A stretch of 64,000 bases of DNA from an uncultured Campylobacter sp. (GCF_938039205.1 NZ_CALHVM010000047.1:29401-93400); one strand, 5' to 3'; shown: positions 9,360 to 18,319, counted from the first letter of the stretch. The notes: generated by a model not told the origin, from the letters alone. Numbers and translations: made by a program.

Positions 9360-10445
9360 ATGAAGATAAATTTTATAAATTTACAAGCTCAGTATCAAAA
9401 ATACAAAAACGAAATCGACGAGCAGATCAAAGAGGTGCTAGATAGCTCGGTCTATATCGGCGGCAAGGTCGGCGAGCTGGAGGAAAATCTAGCTAAATTT
9501 AGCGGCGCAAAGCACGCTATAGCTTGCAGTAGCGGCACGGACGCGCTGCTGCTCGCCTTTATGGCGCTTGATATAAAGCCCGGCGACGAGGTCATCACGA
9601 CGCCTTTTACCTTTATCGCGACGGCCGAGATGATAGCGTTTCTGGGCGCAAAGCCAGTGTTCGTCGATATCGACGAGAGGACGTATAACATCGATCCAAA
9701 TTTGATCGAAGCAAAGATCACGCCAAAGACCAAGGCTATCGTGCCGGTGTCGCTTTTTGGGCAGGCAGCCGATATGGCGGCGATAAATACTATCGCGCAA
9801 AAGTACGGTCTAGCCGTTATCGAGGACGCCGCGCAAAGCTTTGGTGCGAGCCAAAACGGCGTAAAATCCTGCAACCTCTCGCGCATCGCTACGACCTCGT
9901 TTTTCCCGGCTAAGCCGCTTGGCTGCTACGGCGATGGCGGAGCGATATTTACGGACGACGACGCCCTAAACGAAAAGATACGCATCCTACTAAATCACGG
10001 CCAGTCCGAGCGCTACATCCACAAATACGTCGGCATAAACGGCAGACTCGACGCCATCCAGGCGGGCATTTTAAACGTCAAGCTAAAATACCTTGACGCC
10101 GAAATCGCAAAACGCCAAGAGATCGCTGTGCGGTATTCTTGCGAGCTAAAGGGCGTCGTAGCACCTTTTGTCGCACAGGGCAACGTCTCGGCGTGGGCGC
10201 AGTACTGCATCCGCGTAAAAGATAGGGCGAAGATGCTAGAAATCTGCGCGCAAAAAGGCGTGCCGACGGGAGTTTATTACCCCGTACCGCTGCATTTGCA
10301 AGAGGTGTTCAAAGGTCTTGGCTACAAGCGGGGAGATTTTGCCGTGAGCGAGGCTGTAGCGCACGATATAATGGCGCTGCCGATGTCTGCGTTTGTGACC
10401 AAAGAGGAGCAAGACTACGTCATCGAGGTTATAAATAATGCTTAA
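9360..10445 (+). CDS. DegT/DnrJ/EryC1/StrS sugar aminotransferase (WbpE-like)
   Basis: PLP-dependent aminotransferase of 361 residues that acts on nucleotide-linked keto sugars. Motifs: SSGTDALLLAF, GDEVITTPFTF, VDIDERTYNIDP, VIEDAAQSFGAS (Asp contacting PLP), SFFPAKPLGCYGDGG (internal aldimine Lys) and a C-terminal GVPTGVYYPVPLHLQ. It closely resembles WbpE, which aminates UDP-3-keto-GlcNAcA in di-N-acetylated mannuronate synthesis. The following Gfo/Idh/MocA dehydrogenase overlaps it by eight bases and would supply the 3-keto substrate. No N-acetyltransferase or dedicated glycosyltransferase lies next to it, so the final sugar is unknown. Confidence 0.88.
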   Translation: MKINFINLQAQYQKYKNEIDEQIKEVLDSSVYIGGKVGELEENLAKFSGAKHAIACSSGTDALLLAFMALDIKPGDEVITTPFTFIATAEMIAFLGAKPVFVDIDERTYNIDPNLIEAKITPKTKAIVPVSLFGQAADMAAINTIAQKYGLAVIEDAAQSFGASQNGVKSCNLSRIATTSFFPAKPLGCYGDGGAIFTDDDALNEKIRILLNHGQSERYIHKYVGINGRLDAIQAGILNVKLKYLDAEIAKRQEIAVRYSCELKGVVAPFVAQGNVSAWAQYCIRVKDRAKMLEICAQKGVPTGVYYPVPLHLQEVFKGLGYKRGDFAVSEAVAHDIMALPMSAFVTKEEQDYVIEVINNA

Positions 10446-11331
10446 ATTTGCGCTCATAGGTCTTGGCGTCATGGGTAAAAACCACTACCGCGCGCTACAA
10501 AACGTTGCTGGCGTGCAGATAGCAGCGCTTTGCGATCCGTTTTGCAAGGAAAATTTCGCGCATAAAATTTACTTGGGTCTTGACGAGATGCTAGAGAGTG
10601 AAAATTTAGACGCCGCCGTCATCGCTACGCCGACCTCGTTACATAAAGAAGCGGCGCTAAAATGCATGCGAAAGGGACTAAATTTGCTTATCGAAAAGCC
10701 CGTTTGCGCAAATGCCTCAGACGCTCAAATTTTACTAGGGGAAGCGCAAAATAGAAATTTAAAAGTAGCAGTCGGGCACGTAGAGCGCTTTAACCCAGCG
10801 ATCGCGGCGCTAAAAAAAGAGCTAGCAAACGAGGAAATTTACAGCGTGCAAATAACTAGAAACGCGCCATTTCCGCAGCGAATCACGGATGTTGGGATAC
10901 TGGCCGATCTAGCCGTGCATGATATAGATCTGATTAGATTTTTAAGCGGCAAAGAGATAAAAAGTGCGGATATAAAAAGCTCGCGCAAAATCCACGCTAA
11001 ATTTGAAGATAACGCGATTTTGTCGTTTGAGCTTGAGGGCGAGATAACGGCTCTCATCGCTACTAGCTGGCTAGCGCACAGACGCAAAAGAACGGTCGAG
11101 GTCGCGTGCAAAGGGGCGGTTTACGAGGCTGATTTGCTAAATCAGAGCCTTGTTAAATTTAGCGAATTTGACGCAAGCGCGTGCAAAATGCAAAATATAT
11201 TCGTCAAAAGAACCGATCCGCTAACAAGCGAGCTAGAGGACTTCGTGCGTCTTTTAAGTGGCGAGCAAAGCTCGGGAGCAAGTATAAAGGATAGCCTAAA
11301 AACGCTAAAAATCATAGAGAGTGCGAGCTAA
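10438..11331 (+). CDS. Gfo/Idh/MocA-family oxidoreductase
   Basis: NAD(P)-dependent dehydrogenase of 297 residues. It has a Rossmann fingerprint ALIGLGVMGKNHYRAL at the N-terminus, the family EKPVC motif (about residue 83), and GHVERFNPAI with a following LADLAVHDIDL. It overlaps the upstream aminotransferase. Together they resemble the WbpB/WbpE type of oxidation then transamination of a UDP-hexuronic acid or UDP-GlcNAc at C3. It is shorter than WbpB and could instead be a UDP-GlcNAc 3-dehydrogenase. The substrate is inferred from context only. Confidence 0.82.
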   Translation: MLKFALIGLGVMGKNHYRALQNVAGVQIAALCDPFCKENFAHKIYLGLDEMLESENLDAAVIATPTSLHKEAALKCMRKGLNLLIEKPVCANASDAQILLGEAQNRNLKVAVGHVERFNPAIAALKKELANEEIYSVQITRNAPFPQRITDVGILADLAVHDIDLIRFLSGKEIKSADIKSSRKIHAKFEDNAILSFELEGEITALIATSWLAHRRKRTVEVACKGAVYEADLLNQSLVKFSEFDASACKMQNIFVKRTDPLTSELEDFVRLLSGEQSSGASIKDSLKTLKIIESAS

Positions 11332-11432
11332 ATTTTAGTCTGAAATATAAAAGAAAATTTATTTTTTTATATTTTATTTATATTTATGGAAAAAGAAGTT
11401 ATTATTACACGATTTTTTCAAAAGGAGTCTAA

Positions 11433-12344
11433 ATGATATATGAAAACATCGTTCAAACCATCGGTAAAACCCCGATCGTAAAGATAAACAGCGTGCGCGA
11501 AGAGGGCATGGCTGAAATTTATGCAAAGCTTGAGTTTTTTAACCCGGGAGGATCGGTAAAAGATAGAATCGCCGCAAGTATGATCCTTGGAATGCAAAAA
11601 GAGGGCACGCTAAAAAAAGGCGACATCATCGTAGAGCCTACTAGCGGTAATACCGGTATCGGCGTAGCTATGGTCGGCGCGGCGCTAGGATACAAGGTTG
11701 TGCTAGTGATGCCTGAAACCATGAGTATAGAAAGACGCAAGCTGCAAAAGGCCTACGGCGCGGAGCTAGTACTAACTGAGGGCGCAAAGGGTATGAAAGG
11801 CGCGATCGAAAAAGCAAGCGAGCTCGTGCGAGAAAAAGGCTATGTGATGCTAAGTCAATTTGAAAACAAATTTAACCCGCAGGCTCACGAGCTAACGACG
11901 GCAAAAGAGATCATGGACGACTTTAAAGAGCTTGACGCGTTCGTGGCGGGCGTAGGAACGGGCGGCACGCTAAGCGGCACGGCAAGAGCGCTAAAAGCAA
12001 ACGGCTATAAAACTAAAATCGTAGCCGTCGAACCAAACGACTCTGCCGTGATCTCTGGCGAAAAACCGGGTCCGCATAAGATCCAAGGTATCGGCGCGGG
12101 CTTTATCCCGGCTACGCTTGATACCGCCTATATCGACGAGATAGAGCGCGTGGATAACGATGAGGCCTTTGAGGCGGCTAGAAAGCTGGCTAAAGAGGAG
12201 GGTATCTTGCTGGGTATCTCGGGCGGCGCGGCTTTGGCGGCTGCAGTAAAGGTTGCAAAGAGACTAGGTAAGGGCAAAAAGGTGCTTTTCATAGCTCCTG
12301 ATAACGGCGAGAGGTATCTTAGTACCCCGCTTTACGAGGCGTGA
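11433..12344 (+). CDS. cysK: Cysteine synthase A (O-acetylserine sulfhydrylase)
   Basis: PLP enzyme that makes cysteine from O-acetylserine and sulfide. It has 303 residues with the PLP lysine in GGSVKDR (K43), the phosphate/substrate loop EPTSGNTGIG, the glycine-rich GVGTGGTLSGTA and ISGGAALAAA. A 101-base AT-rich leader with RBS AAGGAG precedes it, so it probably has its own promoter. The gene for the preceding enzyme, cysE, starts two bases after its stop, so the two steps of cysteine synthesis are made together. Confidence 0.96.
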   Translation: MIYENIVQTIGKTPIVKINSVREEGMAEIYAKLEFFNPGGSVKDRIAASMILGMQKEGTLKKGDIIVEPTSGNTGIGVAMVGAALGYKVVLVMPETMSIERRKLQKAYGAELVLTEGAKGMKGAIEKASELVREKGYVMLSQFENKFNPQAHELTTAKEIMDDFKELDAFVAGVGTGGTLSGTARALKANGYKTKIVAVEPNDSAVISGEKPGPHKIQGIGAGFIPATLDTAYIDEIERVDNDEAFEAARKLAKEEGILLGISGGAALAAAVKVAKRLGKGKKVLFIAPDNGERYLSTPLYEA

Positions 12345-12345
12345 T

Positions 12346-12891
12346 TTGGGACTGATAGCCGAACTAAACGAACTAGTCGCGACCGTACGCGAAAAAGACC
12401 CGTCGGTAGCCTCGTGCTGCTACGGGGCTATCCTCGTCAACACCCCCGGCATCCATGCCGTCGTTTTTCATAGACTCGCGCATTTTTTACACGTTAAAAA
12501 GTGGCGATTTACGGCGCGCTTTGTCTCGCAGATGTCGCGTTTTTTAACTGGCATCGAGATACATCCGGGCGCCAAGATCGGTAGGCGGCTTTTTATCGAT
12601 CACGGCATGGGCGTAGTTATCGGCGAGACGGCTGAGGTGGGCGACGATGTACTGATATATCATCAAGTAACTCTGGGCGGCACGGGCAAAGAGTGCTGCA
12701 AGCGTCACCCGACCGTAAAAAACGGCGTCACGATAGCAGCCGGCGCAAAGGTGCTAGGGAACATCCTAATCGGCGAAAACGCAAAAATAGGCGCAAACTC
12801 GGTAGTGCTAAAAGACGTGCCAGATAACGCCACGGTTGTAGGCATCCCCGCTAGGATCGTGCGGATAAACGGCGAACGAGTCGGCGAGTAG
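12346..12891 (+). CDS. cysE: Serine O-acetyltransferase
   Basis: Makes O-acetylserine from serine and acetyl-CoA, feeding CysK. It has 181 residues: a short helical N-terminal region, then a left-handed beta-helix of hexapeptide repeats (GIEIHPGAKIGRRLFIDHG, GVVIGETAEVGDDVLIY, VLGNILIGENAKIGANSVV). The catalytic His/Asp are in IDHGMG and the substrate loop is HQVTLGGTGK. It begins at TTG (12346) two bases after cysK. The N-terminal domain is shorter than in E. coli CysE, as is usual for the short epsilonproteobacterial and Gram-positive type. Confidence 0.94.
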   Translation: MGLIAELNELVATVREKDPSVASCCYGAILVNTPGIHAVVFHRLAHFLHVKKWRFTARFVSQMSRFLTGIEIHPGAKIGRRLFIDHGMGVVIGETAEVGDDVLIYHQVTLGGTGKECCKRHPTVKNGVTIAAGAKVLGNILIGENAKIGANSVVLKDVPDNATVVGIPARIVRINGERVGE

Positions 12892-13032
12892 GTCAAATTT
12901 GTGCCGGCTCAAACTTTTTTATTTCATCAAATTTTAAAATTTAAATAAACGGCGAGAGTGAAATTCGGCAAATTTAAAAGGCTGATTTTTTAGTTTTTGA
13001 GTAGTGGAATTGACGCCAAATTTGAGCTAAAT

Positions 13033-13968
13033 TTACTCCTCAAATATTGGAAGTTTCGGCTCTTTTGCTTTTTGTGTTTTACTGCCGACGTTTAAATTTT
13101 GCGCATCATTCGCGGCGCTCAAATTTTTATTATCGTCAAATTTATCAGCCTGCACAGCACCGTCAAATTTGGCCGGCTCGCCGGCTTCATTCGTCGTGAT
13201 TTTTAGTCGCTTCATCGTCTTGGCTGATTTGCTAAACTCTATTAGATCCTCGGTTGTCTTTACTTCGCTCGGGAGTTTTTGCAGTGAATATTTAAAAATT
13301 TCAGCCGCCGCGATAGCGTCGCTTAGGGCTCTATGATGGGTATTATCGATGCCTAAAATTTCTTTTAGCGTGCCTAGGCCGTATTTTGGCGAGGCGATGG
13401 TGCGGCGGGCTAGGTCTATCGTGCAGAGCTTGCGGTTTAGTAGCTCGCCGTATCCCAGCGCTTCTAGCGTCGCGCTGATAAATCCGTAGTCAAAGTGAAC
13501 GTTGTGCGCCACAAAAACGCTTTGACCCAGAAAAACCTTAAACTGCTCCATGACGAAGGCTAGGCTGGGTGCGTTTTTTAGGTGTTCTGCGGTGATTCCC
13601 GTTAGTTCGCTGATATTTTCCGGGACGTATGGCGCGTACACGAATGTTTCAAATTTGCCGATTATTTCGCCGTTTTGTAGCTTTAGCGCACCGATTTCGA
13701 TGATCTGGCCGCTATTTATGCCGCCGCTAGTTTCTATATCTACGACGCAAAAAATTTGATCTTTTATCTCTTTGCGACGAGTTTTTAGCTCGATTTGGTT
13801 TTTTGCGGTACGGGTTATATCAAGCCCCAGCGCGCGCCACATCTGCACGTCGCGAACATCAAAAAGCTCGGAGTATTCGTCCATTTGCTTGGTCGCAGCG
13901 ACAAAGTCCGCGTAGGCTATGTTTCGTTTGGCGATGACGGCGAGTAGGGCTTCGAAATCTTGGTTCAA
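13033..13968 (-). CDS. dnaQ: DnaQ-like 3'-5' exonuclease (Pol III epsilon type)
   Basis: DEDDh exonuclease, presumably the proofreading subunit of the replicative polymerase. It has 311 residues with Exo I VVDIETSGG (D77, E79), Exo II HNVHFDYGF, and Exo III HHRALSDAIAAAEIF with the catalytic His. The first ~70 residues are a helical extension, and the last ~70 are low-complexity and polar with a partly repetitive KFD/KLT character. It overlaps rpe by four bases, in the order (STAS–CheX)–rpe–dnaQ on this strand. C. jejuni also places rpe beside its dnaQ. Confidence 0.9.
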   Translation of the reverse strand: MNQDFEALLAVIAKRNIAYADFVAATKQMDEYSELFDVRDVQMWRALGLDITRTAKNQIELKTRRKEIKDQIFCVVDIETSGGINSGQIIEIGALKLQNGEIIGKFETFVYAPYVPENISELTGITAEHLKNAPSLAFVMEQFKVFLGQSVFVAHNVHFDYGFISATLEALGYGELLNRKLCTIDLARRTIASPKYGLGTLKEILGIDNTHHRALSDAIAAAEIFKYSLQKLPSEVKTTEDLIEFSKSAKTMKRLKITTNEAGEPAKFDGAVQADKFDDNKNLSAANDAQNLNVGSKTQKAKEPKLPIFEE

Positions 13969-14612
13969 AACTCGAGCTTTAGCGAGCGGATAGAGTGCTC
14001 GTATGAATTTGACGAAAATATATAACTGCCCGCTACGACGATATCTACGCCTGCCTCATCTAGCTGCGCGACGTTTAGTCCCGTCACGCCGCCGTCCACC
14101 TCGATCATGCATTTTGCGTTTTTACGCTCGATCATTTCGCGTAAGCTGCGGGCTTTTTCAAGTACCGAAGGGATAAATTTTTGCCCGCCAAATCCTGGAT
14201 TTACACTCATTAGTAGCACCATGTCGACTTCGTTTACGATGTGCTCGATCGCCCAGACCGGAGTATGCGGGTTTAGTACGATTGCAGGCCCCGTGCCGTG
14301 GCTACGGATGTGATCGATTAGACGCAAAGGATGCTTTTCCTCCTCGATGTGAAAGCTTAAAAATTTAGGCTTCAGAGGTAAAAAAAGATCGGCGAAAAAG
14401 GTGTTGTTTTGAACCATTAGGTGGATGTCTAGCGGCTTTGTAGCGGCTTTTGCGACGGCATTTACTACGACGGGGCCGATAGTTAAATTTGGCACGAAAT
14501 GCCCGTCCATCACGTCGACATGCACAAGATCGGCACCAGCCTCGCAGATGGCCTCGATCTCGGCTCTTAAATTTCCAAAATCAGCCGATAAAATACTCGG
14601 TGCTACGTACAT
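13965..14612 (-). CDS. rpe: Ribulose-phosphate 3-epimerase
   Basis: Interconverts ribulose-5-P and xylulose-5-P in the pentose phosphate pathway. It is a 215-residue TIM barrel: VAPSILSADFGNL at the N-terminus, metal-binding HVDVMDGHFVPN, LDIHLMV, LMSVNPGFGGQKFIP and EVDGGV, then VAGSYIF at the phosphate site. All expected motifs are present. The ATG lies 11 bases after the stop of the 452-residue upstream gene. Confidence 0.97.
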   Translation of the reverse strand: MYVAPSILSADFGNLRAEIEAICEAGADLVHVDVMDGHFVPNLTIGPVVVNAVAKAATKPLDIHLMVQNNTFFADLFLPLKPKFLSFHIEEEKHPLRLIDHIRSHGTGPAIVLNPHTPVWAIEHIVNEVDMVLLMSVNPGFGGQKFIPSVLEKARSLREMIERKNAKCMIEVDGGVTGLNVAQLDEAGVDIVVAGSYIFSSNSYEHSIRSLKLEF

Positions 14613-14623
14613 TTGATTGTCCT

Positions 14624-15982
14624 TTATTTGCTTAGAAAAAATATCGCGTCCATGCCGTCTATATCGAGTCGCACGAGGGCGCCTTTGTTTTTTTTGTCTT
14701 CGTCTTTAATCTCTTCAAAGACGTGCGGCAAGGTGAAATTCGCCTCTATCTTTTGACTCTTTAACCACGCTTCGATGCGGTCGGATATAACGCTAAGCAG
14801 GTCTGCATAGGCCTCGATCATGCTTGCGTCGCTACCTTCTTGAAGCAAAATTTTGCAGATTTTATAAACGGCGTTTTTTTCGACGCAGAGGATAAATTTG
14901 GCATTTGTCTCGCCGTAAAACGCTACCGAGCCCATGCAAAATTTCTCCTCGTCGCAGCTAAAATTTGTTATCTCGGTACTCTTGCGAGAAATAGGCAAAT
15001 TTGACAAAGACGCTAGCGTGTCCATCACTACTTTTAAGATATCCGGTAAAAGATCTATTAACTCTTTGGTTATGTTTTTAGGTTTTTCGTCTTCTATACT
15101 GCCGCCGCCTTCTATCGTCGCGTCGTCATTGAAAAAATCCTGGATCGTATCGTAAAGTAGTATCCCGCAGTCCTCTAAATCATGAAGTAAGGCTTTTGAG
15201 ACGTTGGATTTTTTTAGTCCGCACATAGCTATAGTTGCGCCACTATCGGCACACTCCATCGCAAGTTTTGCTAAAAACGACACGCCGTGAATATTTATAA
15301 AACTTGATTTTTTCATATCAAAAACAAAAAATTTAAAGCCGATTTTTAGCGATTGCAGGAAACTTTTATAAGCAAATTTGTCTGCAAATTCTGAGTCGAT
15401 AAAGCCGTTTATCTCGTAAACGACGACGTTTTCTTTAAGGGTAGTGGATAATTCTTTTTTGTTTGATTTTATGTCGGTTAGGCGGATGGCGCACTCGAAA
15501 TCTTTATGTAAACGGTTAAATTCTTCCTCGTCTTTTGCGATAACCGGTTTGTATCCGCGCCCTGATAATGTTAGCGCAATCTGGCGTTTTTGCTCGGTAT
15601 CGGCGTTAAAAACGATGATTTGTTTGTTTTCCGATTCAAACTTCCCCCAAAATAAAAGCGCAACGCTGAGCGTCTCAAAAAAAGATAAATTTAAAACGTC
15701 TTTAGACATTCTTTTTAGGGCTTTAAATTTTATCTCATTGTAGTCGCAAAAACCTATATCGGCGTCATTTTCCTTTGTTATTCTTGAGACGGATTCAAGG
15801 ATTAGATTAAAGCCTACCTTATTAAAATAAACGGTATTTTTAAGCGATATTAGGATATGACGTGGAGCTTTTTGGCGTAGATATTTTATATTTGCGTCGC
15901 TGATTTCATATTTATCGATATCGCCGTCTAAAAAGCCGGAAGGATAAAATATAGCTACGTCGTCTTTAAAATCTAATCTCAT
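14624..15982 (-). CDS. Three-domain protein: two STAS-like domains and a CheX-like C-terminus
   Basis: A 452-residue cytoplasmic protein with no signal peptide. Residues ~1–105 look like a degenerate STAS fold (VAIFYPSGFLDGDI, HILISLKNTVYFNKVGFN). Residues ~185–290 look like a second, better STAS domain (VVVYEINGFIDSEFA, FFVFDMKKSSFINIHGV, ATIAMCGLKKSNVSK), with Ser in the position where anti-sigma antagonists are phosphorylated. Residues ~310–450 resemble CheX-type phosphatase / DUF3334 domains (ELIDLLPDILKVVMDTL, SVAFYG, ADLLSVISDRIEAWL). The ExxN signature of CheX is not clearly visible. Membership is judged from sequence feel alone. It may be a signalling or chemotaxis regulator and leads the rpe–dnaQ operon. 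Confidence 0.6.
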   Translation of the reverse strand: MRLDFKDDVAIFYPSGFLDGDIDKYEISDANIKYLRQKAPRHILISLKNTVYFNKVGFNLILESVSRITKENDADIGFCDYNEIKFKALKRMSKDVLNLSFFETLSVALLFWGKFESENKQIIVFNADTEQKRQIALTLSGRGYKPVIAKDEEEFNRLHKDFECAIRLTDIKSNKKELSTTLKENVVVYEINGFIDSEFADKFAYKSFLQSLKIGFKFFVFDMKKSSFINIHGVSFLAKLAMECADSGATIAMCGLKKSNVSKALLHDLEDCGILLYDTIQDFFNDDATIEGGGSIEDEKPKNITKELIDLLPDILKVVMDTLASLSNLPISRKSTEITNFSCDEEKFCMGSVAFYGETNAKFILCVEKNAVYKICKILLQEGSDASMIEAYADLLSVISDRIEAWLKSQKIEANFTLPHVFEEIKDEDKKNKGALVRLDIDGMDAIFFLSK

Positions 15983-16155
15983 AAGATAAAAGAATTTCCT
16001 AAAAAAAATGATATTTTTTACGTAAATCGAGCCGGTAATTTTTTAAAATTTAACCGTGTTTAAATTTTGTTATTTTAGCTTTTTTATCCATAAATTCAGT
16101 TTAAAAACTAACGCGTTTGTAAAAGCGGCTTTAAGCTTTTATTTTGTTTATTTTG

Positions 16156-16163
16156 GATAAAAT
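16156..16163 (+). promoter_or_regulatory. Putative −10 element for rpmB
   Basis: GATAAAAT lies about 33 bases before the rpmB ATG in an AT-rich leader with periodic T runs upstream. This is the usual Campylobacter sigma-70 form, with an extended AT-rich upstream region instead of a −35 box. Confidence 0.55.
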
Positions 16164-16195
16164 CAGCAGAAATTTTTATTTTCAAGGAAACAAAT

Positions 16196-16387
16196 ATGTC
16201 AAGAGTATGTGCAATAACAGGCAAAGGTCCGATGGTAGGCAACAATGTCAGCCACGCGAAAAATAGAACGAAAAGAAGGTTTTTACCAAACCTAAGAACC
16301 ATCCGCGTTACGCTAGAGGACGGCACTACGAGAAAGATCAAAGTAGCTGCTTCTACGCTAAGAACAATGAGAAAACAGTCACGCTAA
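16196..16387 (+). CDS. rpmB: 50S ribosomal protein L28
   Basis: A 63-residue basic protein of the large ribosomal subunit. It shows the typical start SRVCAITGKGPMVGNNVSHA, then NRTKRRFLPNL and a C-terminal basic tail. RBS AAGGAAA precedes the ATG. It is divergent from the STAS–CheX gene across 213 bases. No terminator is obvious before the next gene, 27 bases on, so read-through into the K+ channel gene is likely. Confidence 0.98.
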   Translation: MSRVCAITGKGPMVGNNVSHAKNRTKRRFLPNLRTIRVTLEDGTTRKIKVAASTLRTMRKQSR

Positions 16388-16414
16388 AATTACCGCAAAT
16401 TTGAGGAGTTGTCT

Positions 16415-17539
16415 TTGTTTAGAAAGATTTTAAAATTCCTCAACTGGTCAAGTTCTGCCAAACCTCAAATTAGTCTTAATACCGAACTTTACGAACAACT
16501 TCGCCCGTTTCGCTTACCGCTCATCTTAGTCGTTTTGATGATGATGATCGGAGCGATGGGTTACGTCACGATCGACGGTTTTAGCCTGATAGACGCGATT
16601 TATCAGGCCGGTATGACTTTTACGACCGTTGGATTTACCGAGGTCGCGCCTATTTCTCCGGCCGGCCGGATTTTTACTATCACTTTTATTTTGCTAGGCT
16701 TTGCTGTTTTTACGTTTTCTACGGGTTTGATGCTCGAAGTTTTAAAAAAAGGCGCGCTCGTAGCAATCATAAAGGAAAGACGAATGTTATATAAAATCGC
16801 AAGGTTGAAAAACCACTTTGTTATCTGCTATCACAACCAATACACAATGGAATTAAGCCGCGAATTTAGGGAAAATCATATTCCTTTCATCGTTATCGAT
16901 CCGCGCGAGGATCTGCCGGAAATCGCGGAAAAATACAAGTATCCATACTATATCGTCTCTCAGCCGCACACGCAAACTGCGCTTTTAAAGACGCATTTTT
17001 CAAGCGCAAAAGGCATGATCACGCTAAGTTCAAACATCGCAGATAACATCGCCCTTATCGCCACCGTGAGGCTATATGAAAAAGAGATCGGGCGCAAAAA
17101 GCCTTATTTTATAATGACAAACTCCGACAACCAAGACGATACCGAGCGCCTAAAAAAGCTCGGCGCAAACAGCGTCGTGAGCCCATCAAAGCTCGTAGCT
17201 CAGCGCCTTAGTGCGATGAGCGTACGTCCGGATATGGAAAATTTGCTCGAGCAGTTTTTGTATAAGCAAGACTCGCCGATCGACATAGAGGAGATATTGG
17301 TGCCTGATTATTCGTGGGTACGCTTTAAACGCCTAAAAGAAACTAACTTGCGAAACATAACAAACGCCGACGTCGTTGGCATCAAAGACGTAAATAACAA
17401 ATTTATTCCGATGCCAAAGGGCGATACGCTAATCGGCACTGGCACGAAGCTACTAGTCATCGGTACTGGCGAGTCGATACGCCTAACCAAACGCGTCATA
17501 AAAAGCAAGCATAAGCCAGAAGAGCTAAAATACGTCTAA
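16415..17539 (+). CDS. Potassium channel protein with RCK (TrkA-N) domain
   Basis: Predicted inner-membrane two-helix K+ channel with a cytoplasmic regulator. After a short N-terminus come TM1 (LPLILVVLMMMIGAMGYV), a pore loop with filter TTVGF (about residue 70) and TM2 (IFTITFILLGFAVFTF). A TrkA-N/RCK Rossmann domain (HFVICYHNQYTMEL …) and a TrkA-C-like end follow. The filter lacks the GYG form; TVGF is common in MthK-like channels. I choose TTG at 16415 because GAGGAG (16403–16408) is then well spaced. The TTG at 16409 would abut it. Confidence 0.84.
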   Translation: MFRKILKFLNWSSSAKPQISLNTELYEQLRPFRLPLILVVLMMMIGAMGYVTIDGFSLIDAIYQAGMTFTTVGFTEVAPISPAGRIFTITFILLGFAVFTFSTGLMLEVLKKGALVAIIKERRMLYKIARLKNHFVICYHNQYTMELSREFRENHIPFIVIDPREDLPEIAEKYKYPYYIVSQPHTQTALLKTHFSSAKGMITLSSNIADNIALIATVRLYEKEIGRKKPYFIMTNSDNQDDTERLKKLGANSVVSPSKLVAQRLSAMSVRPDMENLLEQFLYKQDSPIDIEEILVPDYSWVRFKRLKETNLRNITNADVVGIKDVNNKFIPMPKGDTLIGTGTKLLVIGTGESIRLTKRVIKSKHKPEELKYV

Positions 17540-17810
17540 AATTTGAGACGATTTATGCGTATTTTAATTTTGCCTTTGCCTAGACAGCCGTAAATTTAAT
17601 GCTAAAATCAGGGATTGATTTGATCTCTTACCAAAATTTAAATTTTACAAAAGCATCTTTTGGATTTAAATAGCGTAAAAAATTAAGCTATTTAGAGACG
17701 AAACTAAGCTACCGTAAATTTTAGGGAATGCTCCGAATTTGACGCTTTTTAACCCTCTCTTAAAATAACATTCGCTAAAATTAAATCAAACTTTAATTAA
17801 AGGAGCAAAG

Positions 17811-18035
17811 ATGTTTCATGAGGATAGAGAGCTTATAACTAAGCTAAAAGGTACAAACGCGCACTTTACATCGCTTTTTGATAAGCACAACGAGCTAGAC
17901 GAAAAGATCGCCGAAATGCAAAAAGGCAATGTCTATAACGATGCCGAAGTGGATGCTCTAAAACGCGAGAAACTCAGACTAAAAGACGAAATCTACGCCT
18001 TTTTAGCCGAGTATAAAAAAGAAAATAATCTTTAA
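17811..18035 (+). CDS. YdcH-family (DUF465) small protein
   Basis: A 74-residue charged helical protein with the DUF465 pattern: FHEDRELITKLKGTNAHF, HNELDEKIAEMQKG and DAEVDALKREKLRLKDEIYAFL. It is probably a short antiparallel coiled coil. The family is widespread and its function is not established. RBS AAAGGAG and a CGCTAAAAT-type −10 lie just upstream. A strong terminator follows, so it appears to be a single-gene unit. Confidence 0.85.
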   Translation: MFHEDRELITKLKGTNAHFTSLFDKHNELDEKIAEMQKGNVYNDAEVDALKREKLRLKDEIYAFLAEYKKENNL

Positions 18036-18043
18036 TTTAATAG

Positions 18044-18070
18044 CGGCGGACGATTTGCGCCGCCGTTTTT
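18044..18070 (+). terminator. Rho-independent terminator after the ydcH-like gene
   Basis: CGGCGG (18044–18049) pairs with CCGCCG (18060–18065) around a 10-base loop and is followed by a T run. Confidence 0.75.
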
Positions 18071-18194
18071 ACCTCAAATTTCATCTTTTTAACTATTTAA
18101 AAATATTTCTAAAAACTTTGTCAAATTTGACTCAAAATCAAAATAAAAAATCACTGCGACAACACTAAATTCATTCGTTAAATTTGAAATGCGA

Positions 18195-18272
18195 TCACAT
18201 AGAAATTTTCTTTAAAACCCAAAAGACCGCCATGCCAACGCATAAAATAATAACCGCCCAAATATATTCCAT
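18195..18272 (-). CDS. Putative 25-residue membrane microprotein
   Basis: A short frame with ATG at 18272 and TGA at 18195 encodes 25 residues, starting MEYIWAVIILCVGMAVFW and ending in a basic KKISM tail. This is the layout of a single-pass inner-membrane peptide. A purine-rich AAGGAAA sits 6 bases before the ATG, and a perfect TATAAT on the same strand lies ~47 bases upstream. I know no named homologue. It could act as a small subunit or regulator of a membrane complex, but nothing adjacent shows which. It occupies most of the ~370-base space between the ydcH-like gene and ppk. Confidence 0.5.
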   Translation of the reverse strand: MEYIWAVIILCVGMAVFWVLKKISM

Positions 18273-18319
18273 CTTATTTCCTTGCCTATTTTTTCCGAAG
18301 CTTAATTTGTTTTTCGTTT

